Source of the DNA: Cognatishimia sp. F0-27
GTDB lineage: Bacteria; Pseudomonadota; Alphaproteobacteria; Rhodobacterales; Rhodobacteraceae
Assembly: GCF_020667845.1 (NCBI RefSeq)
Contig: NZ_JAFMPQ010000026.1
Location: forward strand, 1 to 64,000
Direction: 5' to 3'
DNA: 64,000 bases
Shown here piece after piece: positions 1-9,006 of this stretch (the stretch's first letter is position 1; each line of letters begins with the position of its first letter). Under the pieces are notes generated by a model, which made no database searches, had not been told where the DNA came from, and saw only the letters and a program-made list of their open reading frames with translations. The position numbers and the translations under genes are program-made.

Positions 1-51
1 GGGGGCGCTGCCCCCGCACCCCCGGAGGTATTTCCGGACAGAAGAAACTGG
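1..51 (+). repeat. Intergenic palindromic repeat, copy 1
   Basis: A GC-only hairpin (GGGGGC, loop GCT, GCCCCC at 1-15) is followed by CCCCCGGAGGTATTT and CCGGACAGAAGAAACTGGG. Two other places in the window (about 22731-22806 and 25702-25757) have the same layout: a strong hairpin, then C-rich sequence, GGA, TATTT, TGG-type sequence and a CAAAAGAAAC-like end. Here the element runs directly into the start codon at 53, so its GGAGG could serve as a ribosome binding site, although the spacing is long. The left end may continue beyond the window. Confidence 0.7.
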
Positions 52-52
52 G

Positions 53-1087
53 ATGATGAGCGTCGTGGACAGGGCGAAATTCGATGACATGTGCGCGGCC
101 TTGCGCGCGGTGGAAGCCGAGACGGGTGCGGCCGCGGTGCAGGCGGCCTTTGCGGCGGATGCGCCTTTGCGCCTGTGTCATCCGTTTGACGATCAGAGCG
201 GCGGCTCCGGGTGGTGGGACGCCTGTCTGGGGCCCCTGCTGCGCGCGATGCCGGATCTTGAACGCCGCGACATGATCGTTGTCGAGGGGATGACCCCGCA
301 GGGCCAGCACTGGATTGGCTGCATGGGGCAATATATGGGCACCTTCACGGCGCCGTTCCTCGACATCCCCCCGACCGGACATCTGGCGCATATGCGGTAT
401 CATGAGTTCTTCCGGATTGAGGCGGGCATTGTCACCGAAATGCAGGCTATCTGGGACATTCCGGAACTGATGATGCAGGCCGGTGCCTGGCCGATGGCGC
501 CGCAGCTTGGCAAGTTCCTCGCCACACCGGCGCCGATGACGCAGGACGGGTTGGCGATCGAAGGTGACGGGCAGGCGGCGGTGGATCTGGTGATTGCGAT
601 GCTCACCGACCTTTGCCGGTATCCGTCGGAAGGCGGCCCGGAGGTGATGAAACTCGACACGTATTGGCATCCGCGCTTCAATTGGTATGGGCCCGCGGGC
701 ATCGGCACCGCGCGCGGGGTGCCCGGGTTTCGCAATTGGCACCAGATCCCGTTCCTGCGCGCCATGCCGGACCGCAAGCTCGACGCGATGGGGGACCTGA
801 TGTCGCACTGGATCGGGCAGGGTCAGTATGCCGCCGAGACCGGTTGGCCGAACATGCGGCTGACGCTGTCGGGTGACGGCTGGATGGGTGTTGCTCCGAC
901 GGGGCGCGAGGTCTTGCTGCGCAGTCTGGATTTCTGGCGCGTGGAAGAGGGGCTGATCCGGGAAAACTGGGTTCTGGTCGATCTGCTGGATTTCTACCGG
1001 CAGGTGGGCGTCGACGTGTTGGGCCGCATGCGGGAATTCAACAAGGCGCGCACCGTTGCGCCGATCACCGTTCCGGGAGGGAAGTGA
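53..1087 (+). CDS. SnoaL/NTF2-like (polyketide-cyclase-like) tandem-domain protein
   Basis: 344 residues without signal peptide or membrane segment. Two alpha+beta-barrel-like halves can be seen, each with the Trp/His-rich pattern of SnoaL-like proteins (for example YHEFFRIEAGIVTEMQAIWD around 115-134, and a second half from about residue 175 containing YWHPRFNWYGPAGIGT). The family includes cyclases, isomerases and non-catalytic small-molecule binders, so the reaction cannot be named. The start could be either of two adjacent ATGs (53 or 56). It lies 3 bases before the SDR gene and is probably co-transcribed with it. A second tandem SnoaL-like protein is at 3004-4029, and the pair probably handles related intermediates of one catabolic route. 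Confidence 0.7.
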   Translation: MMSVVDRAKFDDMCAALRAVEAETGAAAVQAAFAADAPLRLCHPFDDQSGGSGWWDACLGPLLRAMPDLERRDMIVVEGMTPQGQHWIGCMGQYMGTFTAPFLDIPPTGHLAHMRYHEFFRIEAGIVTEMQAIWDIPELMMQAGAWPMAPQLGKFLATPAPMTQDGLAIEGDGQAAVDLVIAMLTDLCRYPSEGGPEVMKLDTYWHPRFNWYGPAGIGTARGVPGFRNWHQIPFLRAMPDRKLDAMGDLMSHWIGQGQYAAETGWPNMRLTLSGDGWMGVAPTGREVLLRSLDFWRVEEGLIRENWVLVDLLDFYRQVGVDVLGRMREFNKARTVAPITVPGGK

Positions 1088-1090
1088 GCG

Positions 1091-1861
1091 ATGACGATGT
1101 CCCTGCCGAAGACCCCGTCTTTCCGCCTCGACGGCCGGCGCGCCCTTGTGGCTGGGGCCTCCTCCGGGATCGGGCTGGGCTGTGCGGTTGCGCTGGCGCG
1201 GGCCGGGGCGCATGTCACGCTCGCCGCGCGACGGATCGAGGCGCTTCAGGCGTTGGCGGACGCCTTGCGTGCGGAAGGCTGTGAGGCGGACGCCATGGCG
1301 ATGGATGTGGCGGATGTCGAGGCCACCGCAGCCTCCGTCGCCTCGGCAGGCCCGTTTGACATATTGCTCAATTCGGCCGGCCTTGCGCGGCATTCTCCGG
1401 CGTTGGAGACCCGGGAGGCGGATTACGACATCGTCACCGATCTGAACGTGAAGGGGGCTTATTTCCTCGCTCAGGCGGTGGCCAAGGGGCTGTTTGCAGC
1501 GGGCAAGCCGGGATCACTCATCACCATCTCCTCGCAGATGGCCCATGTGGGCGGGATTGATCGGGGTGTGTATTGCGCCACCAAGCACGCGGTTGAGGGC
1601 TTCACCAAGGCGATGGCCATCGAATGGGGCAAGGCCGGCATCCGGATCAACACGATCTGTCCGACCTTCGTGCTCACCGATCTGACGCGGCCGACATTTG
1701 AAAACCCCGAGCGGCGGGCCTGGATCGAGGACAAGATCAAGCTTGGACGGGCGGGTGAGGTCGAGGACCTGATGGGCGTGGCGGTCTTTCTCGCGTCCGA
1801 TGCGGCCGCGATGATCACGGGCAGCGCGATCCTTGTGGATGGCGGCTGGACGGCGGAATGA
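1091..1861 (+). CDS. Short-chain dehydrogenase/reductase (SDR)
   Basis: 256-residue classical SDR. The NAD(P)-binding motif GASSGIG is near residue 19, the NSAG motif near 93, the catalytic Tyr/Lys in a YCATKHA motif near 159-165, and the C-terminal end is the usual ILVDGGWT. It oxidises a secondary alcohol or reduces a ketone; the substrate is unknown. The upstream GGGAGGGAAG overlapping the end of the preceding gene is a good ribosome binding site. A second in-frame ATG lies two codons in (1097). The SnoaL-like neighbours and the LacI regulator downstream suggest a sugar-derived or cyclic polyol substrate, which is inference. Confidence 0.9.
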   Translation: MTMSLPKTPSFRLDGRRALVAGASSGIGLGCAVALARAGAHVTLAARRIEALQALADALRAEGCEADAMAMDVADVEATAASVASAGPFDILLNSAGLARHSPALETREADYDIVTDLNVKGAYFLAQAVAKGLFAAGKPGSLITISSQMAHVGGIDRGVYCATKHAVEGFTKAMAIEWGKAGIRINTICPTFVLTDLTRPTFENPERRAWIEDKIKLGRAGEVEDLMGVAVFLASDAAAMITGSAILVDGGWTAE

Positions 1862-1982
1862 CCTGTCGGATCTGCGCATTGACGGCGAGGCCCGTCGGAC
1901 CACGGACAGAGCCTTCGACCACCTGCGATCACGACGGCGCGGAGCGCAGCCCGGCGTGTGCTGATGGCCATGGAGGCGCTTC

Positions 1983-3002
1983 GTGAGCGGTCGGATCACA
2001 TCTGCCGAGGTCGCCCGCCGTGCCGGGGTCAGCCAATCCGCGGTAAGCCGTGTTTTCACGCCCGGCGCCTCGGCATCGCCTGCCACGGCGGCCAAGGTGC
2101 GCAAGGCCGCCGCGGAACTTGGTTACCGTCCGAATGTTCTGGCCCGAGCGATGGTCTCTGGGCGCAGCCGCATCATCGGACTTGTGGTGGCGTATCTGGA
2201 GAACCACTTCTATCCCGCCGCGCTTGAAAAACTGTCCAACGCCTTGCAGACCCAAGGATATCACGTGTTGATTTTCATGGCGTCACAGACGGCCAAGAAC
2301 ATCGACACGGTTGTCGAGGAAATCCTCGATTATCAGGTCGACGGCATCATCGCGGCCTCGGTTGCGTTGAGCTCGGATCTCGCGCAGCGATGCAAGGCCG
2401 CCGGCGTCCCGGTGGTTTTCTTCAACCGGACGCAGGAGGGGCACGGCTCCTCCGCCGTGATGTCGAACAACCGCGCGGGTGGGCGTCGGGTCGGGGAATT
2501 GCTGGTTGCCGGCGGTCACAAGCGGATCGCGCATATTGCGGGCTGGGAGGGCGCCTCCACCCAGATCGAGCGCGAGCTTGGGTTCCGTGAGGCGCTGAGC
2601 GCCGCAGGCATGACGCTGCACGCGCGCGCGGTCGGCAACTTTGTCATGGAACAGGCGCGTGATGCGGCGCGCAGCATGTTTTCCGGCCCGGACCGGCCGG
2701 ACGCGGTTTTTGTGGCGAATGACTATATGGCTTTCGGCGTGATGGACGTGCTGCGCACGGAGCTTGGCCTGTCCGTGCCAGATGACGTGTCCGTTGTCGG
2801 CTTCGACGATGTGCCCACGGCCGGTTGGGCCGCTTATGACCTGACCACCGTGCGGCAGCGTGCAAACCTGATGGTGGAGAAAACTGTGGAGCTTCTTCTC
2901 GAGCAGATCGAGAATCCGGATGCTCCAACACTTGAGCTGTTTATCGAGAGCCCGCTGGTTCTGCGCGGCTCCGCCCGTATTCCCAACGACTGGACCCCCT
3001 GA
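1983..3002 (+). CDS. LacI-family transcriptional regulator
   Basis: 339 residues. The N-terminal LacI helix-turn-helix is clear (ITSAEVARRAGVSQSAVSRV, residues about 5-24) and is followed by the hinge region and a periplasmic-binding-protein-like effector domain (VPVVFFNRT, FVANDYMAFGVMD, VVGFDDVPTA). The start is GTG at 1983, preceded at six bases by GGAGG; no better ATG exists. It probably controls the surrounding SDR/SnoaL/cupin genes in response to their substrate. The 121 bases between the SDR stop and this start contain no other gene and may carry the regulator's own promoter. Confidence 0.92.
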   Translation: MSGRITSAEVARRAGVSQSAVSRVFTPGASASPATAAKVRKAAAELGYRPNVLARAMVSGRSRIIGLVVAYLENHFYPAALEKLSNALQTQGYHVLIFMASQTAKNIDTVVEEILDYQVDGIIAASVALSSDLAQRCKAAGVPVVFFNRTQEGHGSSAVMSNNRAGGRRVGELLVAGGHKRIAHIAGWEGASTQIERELGFREALSAAGMTLHARAVGNFVMEQARDAARSMFSGPDRPDAVFVANDYMAFGVMDVLRTELGLSVPDDVSVVGFDDVPTAGWAAYDLTTVRQRANLMVEKTVELLLEQIENPDAPTLELFIESPLVLRGSARIPNDWTP

Positions 3003-3003
3003 C

Positions 3004-4029
3004 ATGACGACCGATGCGACATCCGGAAACGCCAGCCCGATGACTGGCTTTGATGCAAAATTCGCGGATTTTCCCGATTACATCATCGGGATCACCAAGG
3101 AAATCTGGGAAGATCGCGGCATTGCCACGCTGCATCGCTACTATGCGCCCGATATCGTTGTGCGGTCTCCCGGCTCGGTGGTGGTTGGCAATGAAACGGT
3201 CATCGGAGCAACCATGGCCACATTGGCGGAGTTCCCGGACCGGCAGCTTCTGGGGGAGGACGTGATCTGGTCCGGCACGCCGGAAGAGGGCATGCTGAGT
3301 TCGCACCGGATCATTTCGACCGCGACACATCTTGGCGACGGGGTCTATGGCAAGGCGACCGGAAAGCCGCTGCAATACCGGATCCTTGCCGATTGCCACG
3401 CCAGAAACAACGTGATCGACGACGAATGGCTGATCCGCGACCAGGGCGCGATCGTGCGACAGATGGGGTGGGACCCGGCGGATTATGCGCGGGATCTCAT
3501 TGCGCGGGAAGGGGGGCCGGATGCCTGCGTGAAGCCCCTCAGCCCGGAGGTGGATCAACCCGGCCCCTATACCGGGCGCGGCAATGACAACCCCTGGGGC
3601 GCGACGCTGGCGGATTTGATTTCCCGCATCATGGGCGCGGATATGGCCGCGATCGAAGGCGAGTATGATCGTGCCGCGCATCTGGAATATCCCGGCGCGG
3701 TCACCGGGCATGGCTGGGCTCCGGCGGATCGCTTCTGGATGGGGCTGCGCGCCGCGTTCCCGTCGGCCACCTTCACCGTGGAGCATGTCATCGGGCGCGA
3801 AGACCCGCATATGCCGCCGCGTGCGGCCGTGCGCTGGAGCCTGCATGGCAGGCATGACGGCTGGGGCGCCTTCGGGCGGCCCACCGGTGCGGAGGTCTAT
3901 GTGCTCGGGATTACCCATGCCGAGTTTGGCACCCTTGGGGCCGCCCGGCCGCGGCTTCGGCGCGAGTATACACTGTTCGACGAGACGTCCGTGTGGAAGC
4001 AGATCCTGCTCAAGACAGGCGCCGTTTAG
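3004..4029 (+). CDS. SnoaL/NTF2-like tandem-domain protein
   Basis: 341 residues. The start ATG at 3004 is one base after the stop of the LacI gene, so the two are translationally close. Two SnoaL-like halves are visible: residues about 20-150 (IWEDRGIATLHRYYAPDIVV, then an LADCHARNNVIDDEWLIRD segment) and about 195-340 (YDRAAHLEYPGAVTGHGW and a C-terminal RREYTLFDETSVWKQIL). The layout matches bacterial SnoaL-like polyketide-cyclase homologues often annotated as ester cyclase, but the substrate is unknown. It is a distant paralogue in architecture of the first gene of the window. No signal peptide. Confidence 0.65.
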   Translation: MTTDATSGNASPMTGFDAKFADFPDYIIGITKEIWEDRGIATLHRYYAPDIVVRSPGSVVVGNETVIGATMATLAEFPDRQLLGEDVIWSGTPEEGMLSSHRIISTATHLGDGVYGKATGKPLQYRILADCHARNNVIDDEWLIRDQGAIVRQMGWDPADYARDLIAREGGPDACVKPLSPEVDQPGPYTGRGNDNPWGATLADLISRIMGADMAAIEGEYDRAAHLEYPGAVTGHGWAPADRFWMGLRAAFPSATFTVEHVIGREDPHMPPRAAVRWSLHGRHDGWGAFGRPTGAEVYVLGITHAEFGTLGAARPRLRREYTLFDETSVWKQILLKTGAV

Positions 4030-4135
4030 CCGGCGAGACAGACCCGCGCGCCGGGGTGATCCGGATCGGCGCCGACGACATTTTATCCGAGGCCGCCCAA
4101 CGGGCGGATGAGGGCCAACCAAGGAGCAAGACCCC

Positions 4136-5101
4136 ATGACCCCCGCCGACATGCAGTCCCGCATCGTCCGCTATGGCGAACTCAAACCCTGCAAGACCGC
4201 GTTTATCGACGCGCACACCCCCGGATCGGACCAGAAGGAAAACTTCACGATCATCGGTGGCGGCGTGTCGGAAAGCCCGGACCAGCATGTGCACATCGCG
4301 ATCCCGCATGGCTTCAACATCGGAGCGGCCGGTCAGCCGCCGAAATGCCGCAACTCGCTGCACAGTCACCGAACGGCGGAGGTGTTCTTTGTGCTGTCCG
4401 GGCGCTGGCGCTTCTTCTGGGGGCGCCACGGCGATGCGGGCGAGGTCGTGCTGGAAAAAGGCGACATCTTCAACATTCCCACGGGGATCTTTCGCGGATT
4501 CGAGAATATCGGCGAAGACTACGGGATGATCATGGCCGTCCTCGGCGGCGATGATGCGGGGGGCGGTGTGATCTGGGCGCCGCAGGTGATCGAGGAGGCG
4601 GGCGCACACGGGCTTGTTCTGGGTGAAAACGGCCGCCTTTACGACACCAAGAAGGGCGAGGCGCTGCCCAACGATGTTGGTCCGATGCCGCTTTTGAGCG
4701 AAGCGGATCTGGCGGGGTATCCCGAACCGAGCACAACAGACGTGGTCCCGGGATATGTGGCGCGCTACTGGGACCTGCACGCGCTCGCGGATCGCAAGCC
4801 GGTGCTGGTGATCGGCGAGACCGGCGTGCTGCGCGACAAACCCGGATTCGAGGTGGCCTTCATGACGCGCGGGTCCTCGACCGAGGCGATGCACAGCCAT
4901 GATCACCCCTCGGTGCTGATGCCCGTGACCGGCCATTGGCGCGTCGTCTGGGATGGCGGCGAAACGGTCTTGGCACCGGGCGACACGATGAGCGTTCCGG
5001 AGGGGCTCGCGCACACGGCCTATCCCGCGATGACCGGGGACGCGGCGCTTTACCACGTGGTTGCAACCGGCGATCCGGCCGGGGCGACATGGACCGGATG
5101 A
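4136..5101 (+). CDS. Double-cupin protein (bicupin)
   Basis: 321 residues, two cupin beta-barrels. The first (about 65-140) has SLHSHRTAEVFFVLSGRWRFFWG and a second half GDIFNIPTGIFRGFENIG. The second (about 240-310) has EAMHSHDHPSVLMPVTGHWRVVW with GDTMSVPEGLAHTAYPA. The His/Glu/His pattern suggests a metal site in at least the first barrel. Bicupins include aromatic-ring dioxygenases such as gentisate dioxygenase, but also isomerases and storage proteins; similarity to a specific one is not obvious. AAGGAG lies upstream of the ATG. The end overlaps the following methyltransferase, indicating coupled translation. Confidence 0.75.
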   Translation: MTPADMQSRIVRYGELKPCKTAFIDAHTPGSDQKENFTIIGGGVSESPDQHVHIAIPHGFNIGAAGQPPKCRNSLHSHRTAEVFFVLSGRWRFFWGRHGDAGEVVLEKGDIFNIPTGIFRGFENIGEDYGMIMAVLGGDDAGGGVIWAPQVIEEAGAHGLVLGENGRLYDTKKGEALPNDVGPMPLLSEADLAGYPEPSTTDVVPGYVARYWDLHALADRKPVLVIGETGVLRDKPGFEVAFMTRGSSTEAMHSHDHPSVLMPVTGHWRVVWDGGETVLAPGDTMSVPEGLAHTAYPAMTGDAALYHVVATGDPAGATWTG

Positions 5102-5742
5102 GCGGGTCGCAAAGCGACCCTCCCGGCACGGCGCTGGGCCATCCCGGTCTGCCGGAGGAGACACGGGCGGTTTACGAGCGTCACGCGGAAGGGTTTGACC
5201 GGCATCGCAGCCGGGCGTTCTTCGAGGCGCGCTGGCTTGCGCGTTTTGCCCGCGATTTGCCGCGCGGTGGCCGGGTGCTCGATCTGGGGTGCGGCAGCGG
5301 TCAGCCGATCTCTGCATGGCTTATCGGCGAGGGCTTCCGGCTCACGGGTGTCGATTACGCCGGGGCGATGCTCGACATTGCGCGGCGGCGTTGGCCGGAT
5401 GGTGATTGGCGGCAGGGCGACATGCGGTTTCTGGATCTGCCGGAGCGCTTCGACGGCATTGTCGGCTGGAACAGCTTCTTCCACCTGACACCGGATGAAC
5501 AACGCGCCTGCCTGCCGCGTCTGGCAAAGCACCTTGGGCCGGGCGGTGTGCTTATGGTGACGGTCGGGCCAATGGCGGGCGAGGTCACCGGCACGGTGCA
5601 GGGCGAGACCGTGTATCATGCCAGCCTGTCACCGGCCGACTACGCCGCAAGCCTCGAGAAGGCCGGGATGCGGATGAGCGCCTTTCTGGCCGACGATCCG
5701 GATTGCGCCGGCCATTCGATCCTCATGGGCATCAAGCTCTGA
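5089..5742 (+). CDS. SAM-dependent methyltransferase, class I
   Basis: 217 residues (214 if the ATG at 5098, which forms an ATGA overlap with the cupin stop, is the real start; the ATG at 5089 has GGGG five bases upstream). The Rossmann-type SAM motif I is RVLDLGCGSGQP, followed by LTGVDYAGAMLDIARRRWP and an acidic motif DLPERFDGIVGWNSFFHL. It transfers a methyl group from SAM to an unknown small molecule. Encoded after the bicupin and before the MetE-like protein, it may act in a methylation/demethylation step of the same route, which is inference. Confidence 0.85.
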   Translation: MDRMSGSQSDPPGTALGHPGLPEETRAVYERHAEGFDRHRSRAFFEARWLARFARDLPRGGRVLDLGCGSGQPISAWLIGEGFRLTGVDYAGAMLDIARRRWPDGDWRQGDMRFLDLPERFDGIVGWNSFFHLTPDEQRACLPRLAKHLGPGGVLMVTVGPMAGEVTGTVQGETVYHASLSPADYAASLEKAGMRMSAFLADDPDCAGHSILMGIKL

Positions 5743-5890
5743 CCTCTTGATCGCCAACCCAAAGCAAGAAACACTCGACCATCGGTGCGCGGCGCGTTGG
5801 CCAGACGCCGACAAAGCACACTCGAAAGCGGGATAGGCCGGCTCACGGGGCGGGCTGCGCAAGAACAAGGGCAAGGACAAAGGAAAGACC

Positions 5891-7012
5891 ATGACCATTC
5901 AGATCACCCATGTCGGATCACTCCCCCGCACGCAGGAGGTGGTCGATTTCATCTTTGCGCGCGAGCATGGAAAACCCTATGACCCGGCCGCATTCGATGC
6001 GGCGATGACCGCCGCGGTATCGGAAACGGTGCGCAAGCAACGCGCGGCGGGCATCGATATCGTATCCGATGGCGAGACCTCCAAGATCAGCTATGCCACC
6101 TATGTCAAGGATCGCTACACCGGGTTTGATGGCGACAGCCCGCGCAACGCGCCCGCGGACCTCAAGCGCTTCCCGAGCTTTCTGAAGCGCCTCGCCGATG
6201 ATGGCGGCACACCGCAATACGCTCGTCCCATGTGTGTCGGAGAGGTCAAGTCCAAGGGGCAGGGCGAGTTGCAGAAGGACATTGCCAACCTCAAGGCCGC
6301 GATGGCCGAGCATGGCGCCGAGCGCGGTTTCATGAACGCCGCCTCGCCGGGTGTCATTTCGCTGTTCTTGCAGAACGATTTCTACAAGACGCGGGAGGCG
6401 TATCTTGCCGCGCTCGCCGATGCGATGAAGGAGGAGTACGAAACCATCGTCGCCTCCGGGCTGGATCTGCAACTCGATTGCCCCGATCTCGCGCTGTCAC
6501 GGCACATGCTCTTTACGGATCTGAGCGACGCGGAGTTCTTGAAGGTCGCGGCGAGCCATGTCGAGGCGCTCAACCATGCCCTGTCCGATGTGCCGGAAGA
6601 GCAAGTGCGGATCCACATTTGCTGGGGCAATTACGAGGGCCCGCATATCTGTGACATTCCGATGGCAACGATGTTCGACACGCTGATGTCCGCCAAGGCG
6701 CGCTACACCCTGTTCGAGACATCCAATCCGCGGCATGGCCATGAATGGACCGTGTTCCGCGACCGCGCTGCGGATATCCCGGCAGACAAGGTGCTGGTGC
6801 CGGGCGTGGTCGACACGACGACCAACTTTGTCGAGCATCCCGACCTTGTGGCGCAACGAATCGAGCGCTTCGTCGATATCGTCGGCCACGACCGGGTGAT
6901 TGCCGGGTCCGATTGCGGATTCGGAACCTTCGCCGGATTCGGCGCGGTCGATCCGGAAATTGCCTATGCCAAGCTGGGCGCGCTTGCCGAAGGGGCGGCG
7001 CAGGTCCGCTGA
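5891..7012 (+). CDS. Short MetE-like (cobalamin-independent methionine synthase C-terminal domain) protein
   Basis: 373 residues, corresponding to the catalytic C-terminal barrel of MetE without the N-terminal half. It starts THVGSLPRT as in many such proteins. Residues that could bind the Zn are visible: the His/Cys pair in RIHICWGNYEG (about 239-249) and the Cys in AGSDCGFGTF (about 340-349). Full MetE makes methionine from homocysteine and methyl-tetrahydrofolate. Stand-alone short forms are known as corrinoid-dependent or thiol methyltransferases with other methyl donors, so this is probably not the housekeeping enzyme. AAAGGAAAG lies just upstream of the ATG. It is the last gene of the catabolic-looking cluster. 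Confidence 0.85.
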   Translation: MTIQITHVGSLPRTQEVVDFIFAREHGKPYDPAAFDAAMTAAVSETVRKQRAAGIDIVSDGETSKISYATYVKDRYTGFDGDSPRNAPADLKRFPSFLKRLADDGGTPQYARPMCVGEVKSKGQGELQKDIANLKAAMAEHGAERGFMNAASPGVISLFLQNDFYKTREAYLAALADAMKEEYETIVASGLDLQLDCPDLALSRHMLFTDLSDAEFLKVAASHVEALNHALSDVPEEQVRIHICWGNYEGPHICDIPMATMFDTLMSAKARYTLFETSNPRHGHEWTVFRDRAADIPADKVLVPGVVDTTTNFVEHPDLVAQRIERFVDIVGHDRVIAGSDCGFGTFAGFGAVDPEIAYAKLGALAEGAAQVR

Positions 7013-7184
7013 GCGGGTCTGGCCAGCGGTCCGGTCCTCCTTTGGCCGGATCGCGGCTTGGCGTGCGGGGGGGTGGCACGGCGTCTGAAGCGCCGCGCGG
7101 ATTTTGCGTCCACGGGTCCAAAAGGGGGGCGGCGGCCGCGGTGGAACAGCAGAACGCCCCCTCGATCCGGCGGGCAGGTCCGGG

Positions 7185-8024
7185 TCAGGCCTTGAGCCGA
7201 TACCCCGTCCGGAAGAACCACAACGCCAGCGCACATACAGCCGCCGTCGCCGCGCTCGCCACCGCAAAGCCGAGCAACGGCGGGCTGTCCGACACCCCGA
7301 TCATGCCAAAGCGCGCCCCGTCGATCAGGTAGAAGACCGGGTTCAGATGCGTGATCTGGTAGAGACCTTCGGGCAGTGCCTCGACCGAGTAGAAGGTGCC
7401 CGACAGGAAGGCGAGCGGCGTGACGATGAAATTGGTGATCGCCGCCATCTGGTCGAACTTGTTGGCAAAGATCCCCGCGACCATGCCAAGCGACGACAGG
7501 AACGCGGCGCCAAGCACCACAAAGGCCAGCATCACCAGAGGATGTGCCGGGACGATCCCGAGAAACAGCCAGAACGCCAGCGTGATGGCAATCGCCACAA
7601 GAACGCCGCGTGCCACGCCACCGGCGAGATATCCCAGCACCAATTCGCCTCCCGACAGCGGCGGCATGAGCGTATCGACGATATTGCCCTGCACCTTTGA
7701 GATCACGATCGAAGAGGAGGTGTTGGCGAAGGCGTTCTGGATCACGGTCATCATCAGGATGCCGGGGGCGATGAAGGTGGTGAAATCCACGCCCATGACA
7801 TCTCCGCGCCTTGGGCCGATCGCGATGGTAAAGATCACCATGAACAGCCCCGCGGTGACCAGAGGCGCAAGAAGCGTCTGCGTCCAGACATTGGTGAAGC
7901 GCATGATCTCGCGCGCGGCCAAGGTATAGAGGCCGAGCCAGTTAACCCGTCCAAACCGGCGATCTCCCGGGGCGAAGCCGGTGCGCGTGGCGGGGTCATC
8001 ACTCAATTGGGGTGTTTCACTCAT
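7185..8024 (-). CDS. ABC-2 type transporter permease (YadH/NodJ family)
   Basis: 279 residues with six hydrophobic segments (about residues 45-70, 80-100, 120-150, 155-180, 190-210 and 245-270). The family hallmark region is seen in FIAPGILMMTVIQNAF and in LSGTFYSVEALPEGLYQITHLNPVFYLIDGAR. These permeases pair with a cytoplasmic ATPase to export lipids, polysaccharides or drugs. No ATPase gene is adjacent on the visible side, so the partner must be elsewhere in the genome. The gene is convergent with the MetE-like gene and divergent from gcrA. Confidence 0.88.
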   Translation of the reverse strand: MSETPQLSDDPATRTGFAPGDRRFGRVNWLGLYTLAAREIMRFTNVWTQTLLAPLVTAGLFMVIFTIAIGPRRGDVMGVDFTTFIAPGILMMTVIQNAFANTSSSIVISKVQGNIVDTLMPPLSGGELVLGYLAGGVARGVLVAIAITLAFWLFLGIVPAHPLVMLAFVVLGAAFLSSLGMVAGIFANKFDQMAAITNFIVTPLAFLSGTFYSVEALPEGLYQITHLNPVFYLIDGARFGMIGVSDSPPLLGFAVASAATAAVCALALWFFRTGYRLKA

Positions 8025-8194
8025 GCCAGTATTGATCCTTTCGGCGCTTGCGGCCTTTGCCGCGCCTTGTAACTCAGAAATGGATGATTAGAATAGGGCG
8101 CTAACCCGGAATGTTGAGGCGGCCCGCAACCGGGGTCGCCTTTTTCGATCAGATCGTCGGCCATGTCGCGCCGGCTTATCCAAAAGGAACACCG

Positions 8195-8797
8195 ATGTCC
8201 TGGACCGATGAACGCGTCGAGCTGCTCAAGAAGATGTGGGGCGAAGGCCAGTCCGCCAGCCAGATCGCCAAGGAGCTTGGTGGCGTGACACGCAATGCGG
8301 TGATCGGCAAGGTCCACCGTCTCGGGCTTTCGAACCGTGCGGGCTCCGGCGCCGCAACCGCCGCGTCACCGGCAAAGAGCGAAGCCAAGCCGAAGGCGGA
8401 ACCCAAGGCCAAGCCGTCGAAACCGGCCGCAGCGCCGCCCGCCGCGGCCCCGACGCCCGAACCGCGCCCGGAATTGCAGACCCAGTCCGCGCAACCGCCC
8501 GCCACGTCACCCGCGCGCAAGCAAATCATTCCGGCAGGCCAGCCGCTGCCGCCGCAGCCCTCGGCCAACGAGATCAGCCCCGAGGCGCTGGCCCGGGTGA
8601 ACGAGATCGAAAAGAAAGCCAAGAAGCTGGGCCTCATGGAGCTGACCGAACGCACCTGCAAATGGCCGGTTGGCGACCCCGCAACGCCGGATTTCTGGTT
8701 TTGCGGCTTGCCGACGCAACAGGGCAAGCCCTATTGCGAAGCCCATGTGGGCGTGGCGTTCCAGCCCATGTCCTCGCGGCGTGATCGCCGCCGCTGA
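8195..8797 (+). CDS. gcrA: GcrA-type cell cycle regulator
   Basis: 200 residues. The N-terminal DNA-binding helix-turn-helix is typical of GcrA ([15 protein letters not shown], then [25 protein letters not shown]). A long Ala/Pro/Lys-rich linker (about 50-130) follows, and the C-terminal cysteine motif (CKWPVGDP, then [16 protein letters not shown]) is the sigma70-contacting domain in the family. GcrA activates transcription at CcrM-methylated GANTC promoters in alphaproteobacteria. The ATG at 8195 was chosen because the GcrA family starts with MSWTDERV; the longer upstream frame has no family similarity. It is divergent from the ABC-2 permease gene. Confidence 0.96.
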   Translation: MSWTDERVELLKKMWGEGQSASQIAKELGGVTRNAVIGKVHRLGLSNRAGSGAATAASPAKSEAKPKAEPKAKPSKPAAAPPAAAPTPEPRPELQTQSAQPPATSPARKQIIPAGQPLPPQPSANEISPEALARVNEIEKKAKKLGLMELTERTCKWPVGDPATPDFWFCGLPTQQGKPYCEAHVGVAFQPMSSRRDRRR

Positions 8798-9006
8798 ACG
8801 GCCGCCTGGCCTGTCGCACCCGAACCGGGATGCGTGCAGGCCACCGGGCGGTCTCCGGTATGCCGACCCCGCATCAGGGCAACACATGGCAATCAGACTT
8901 CACGGACCGCACGCAGTCTCATCTCGCATGTGACTACGCGGCCGGTCGCCGGCAGCATCGCGCTTGCCTCTTTTCGTGCGGCGCGGCAGCGCGTATAGCC
9001 CAAGCC

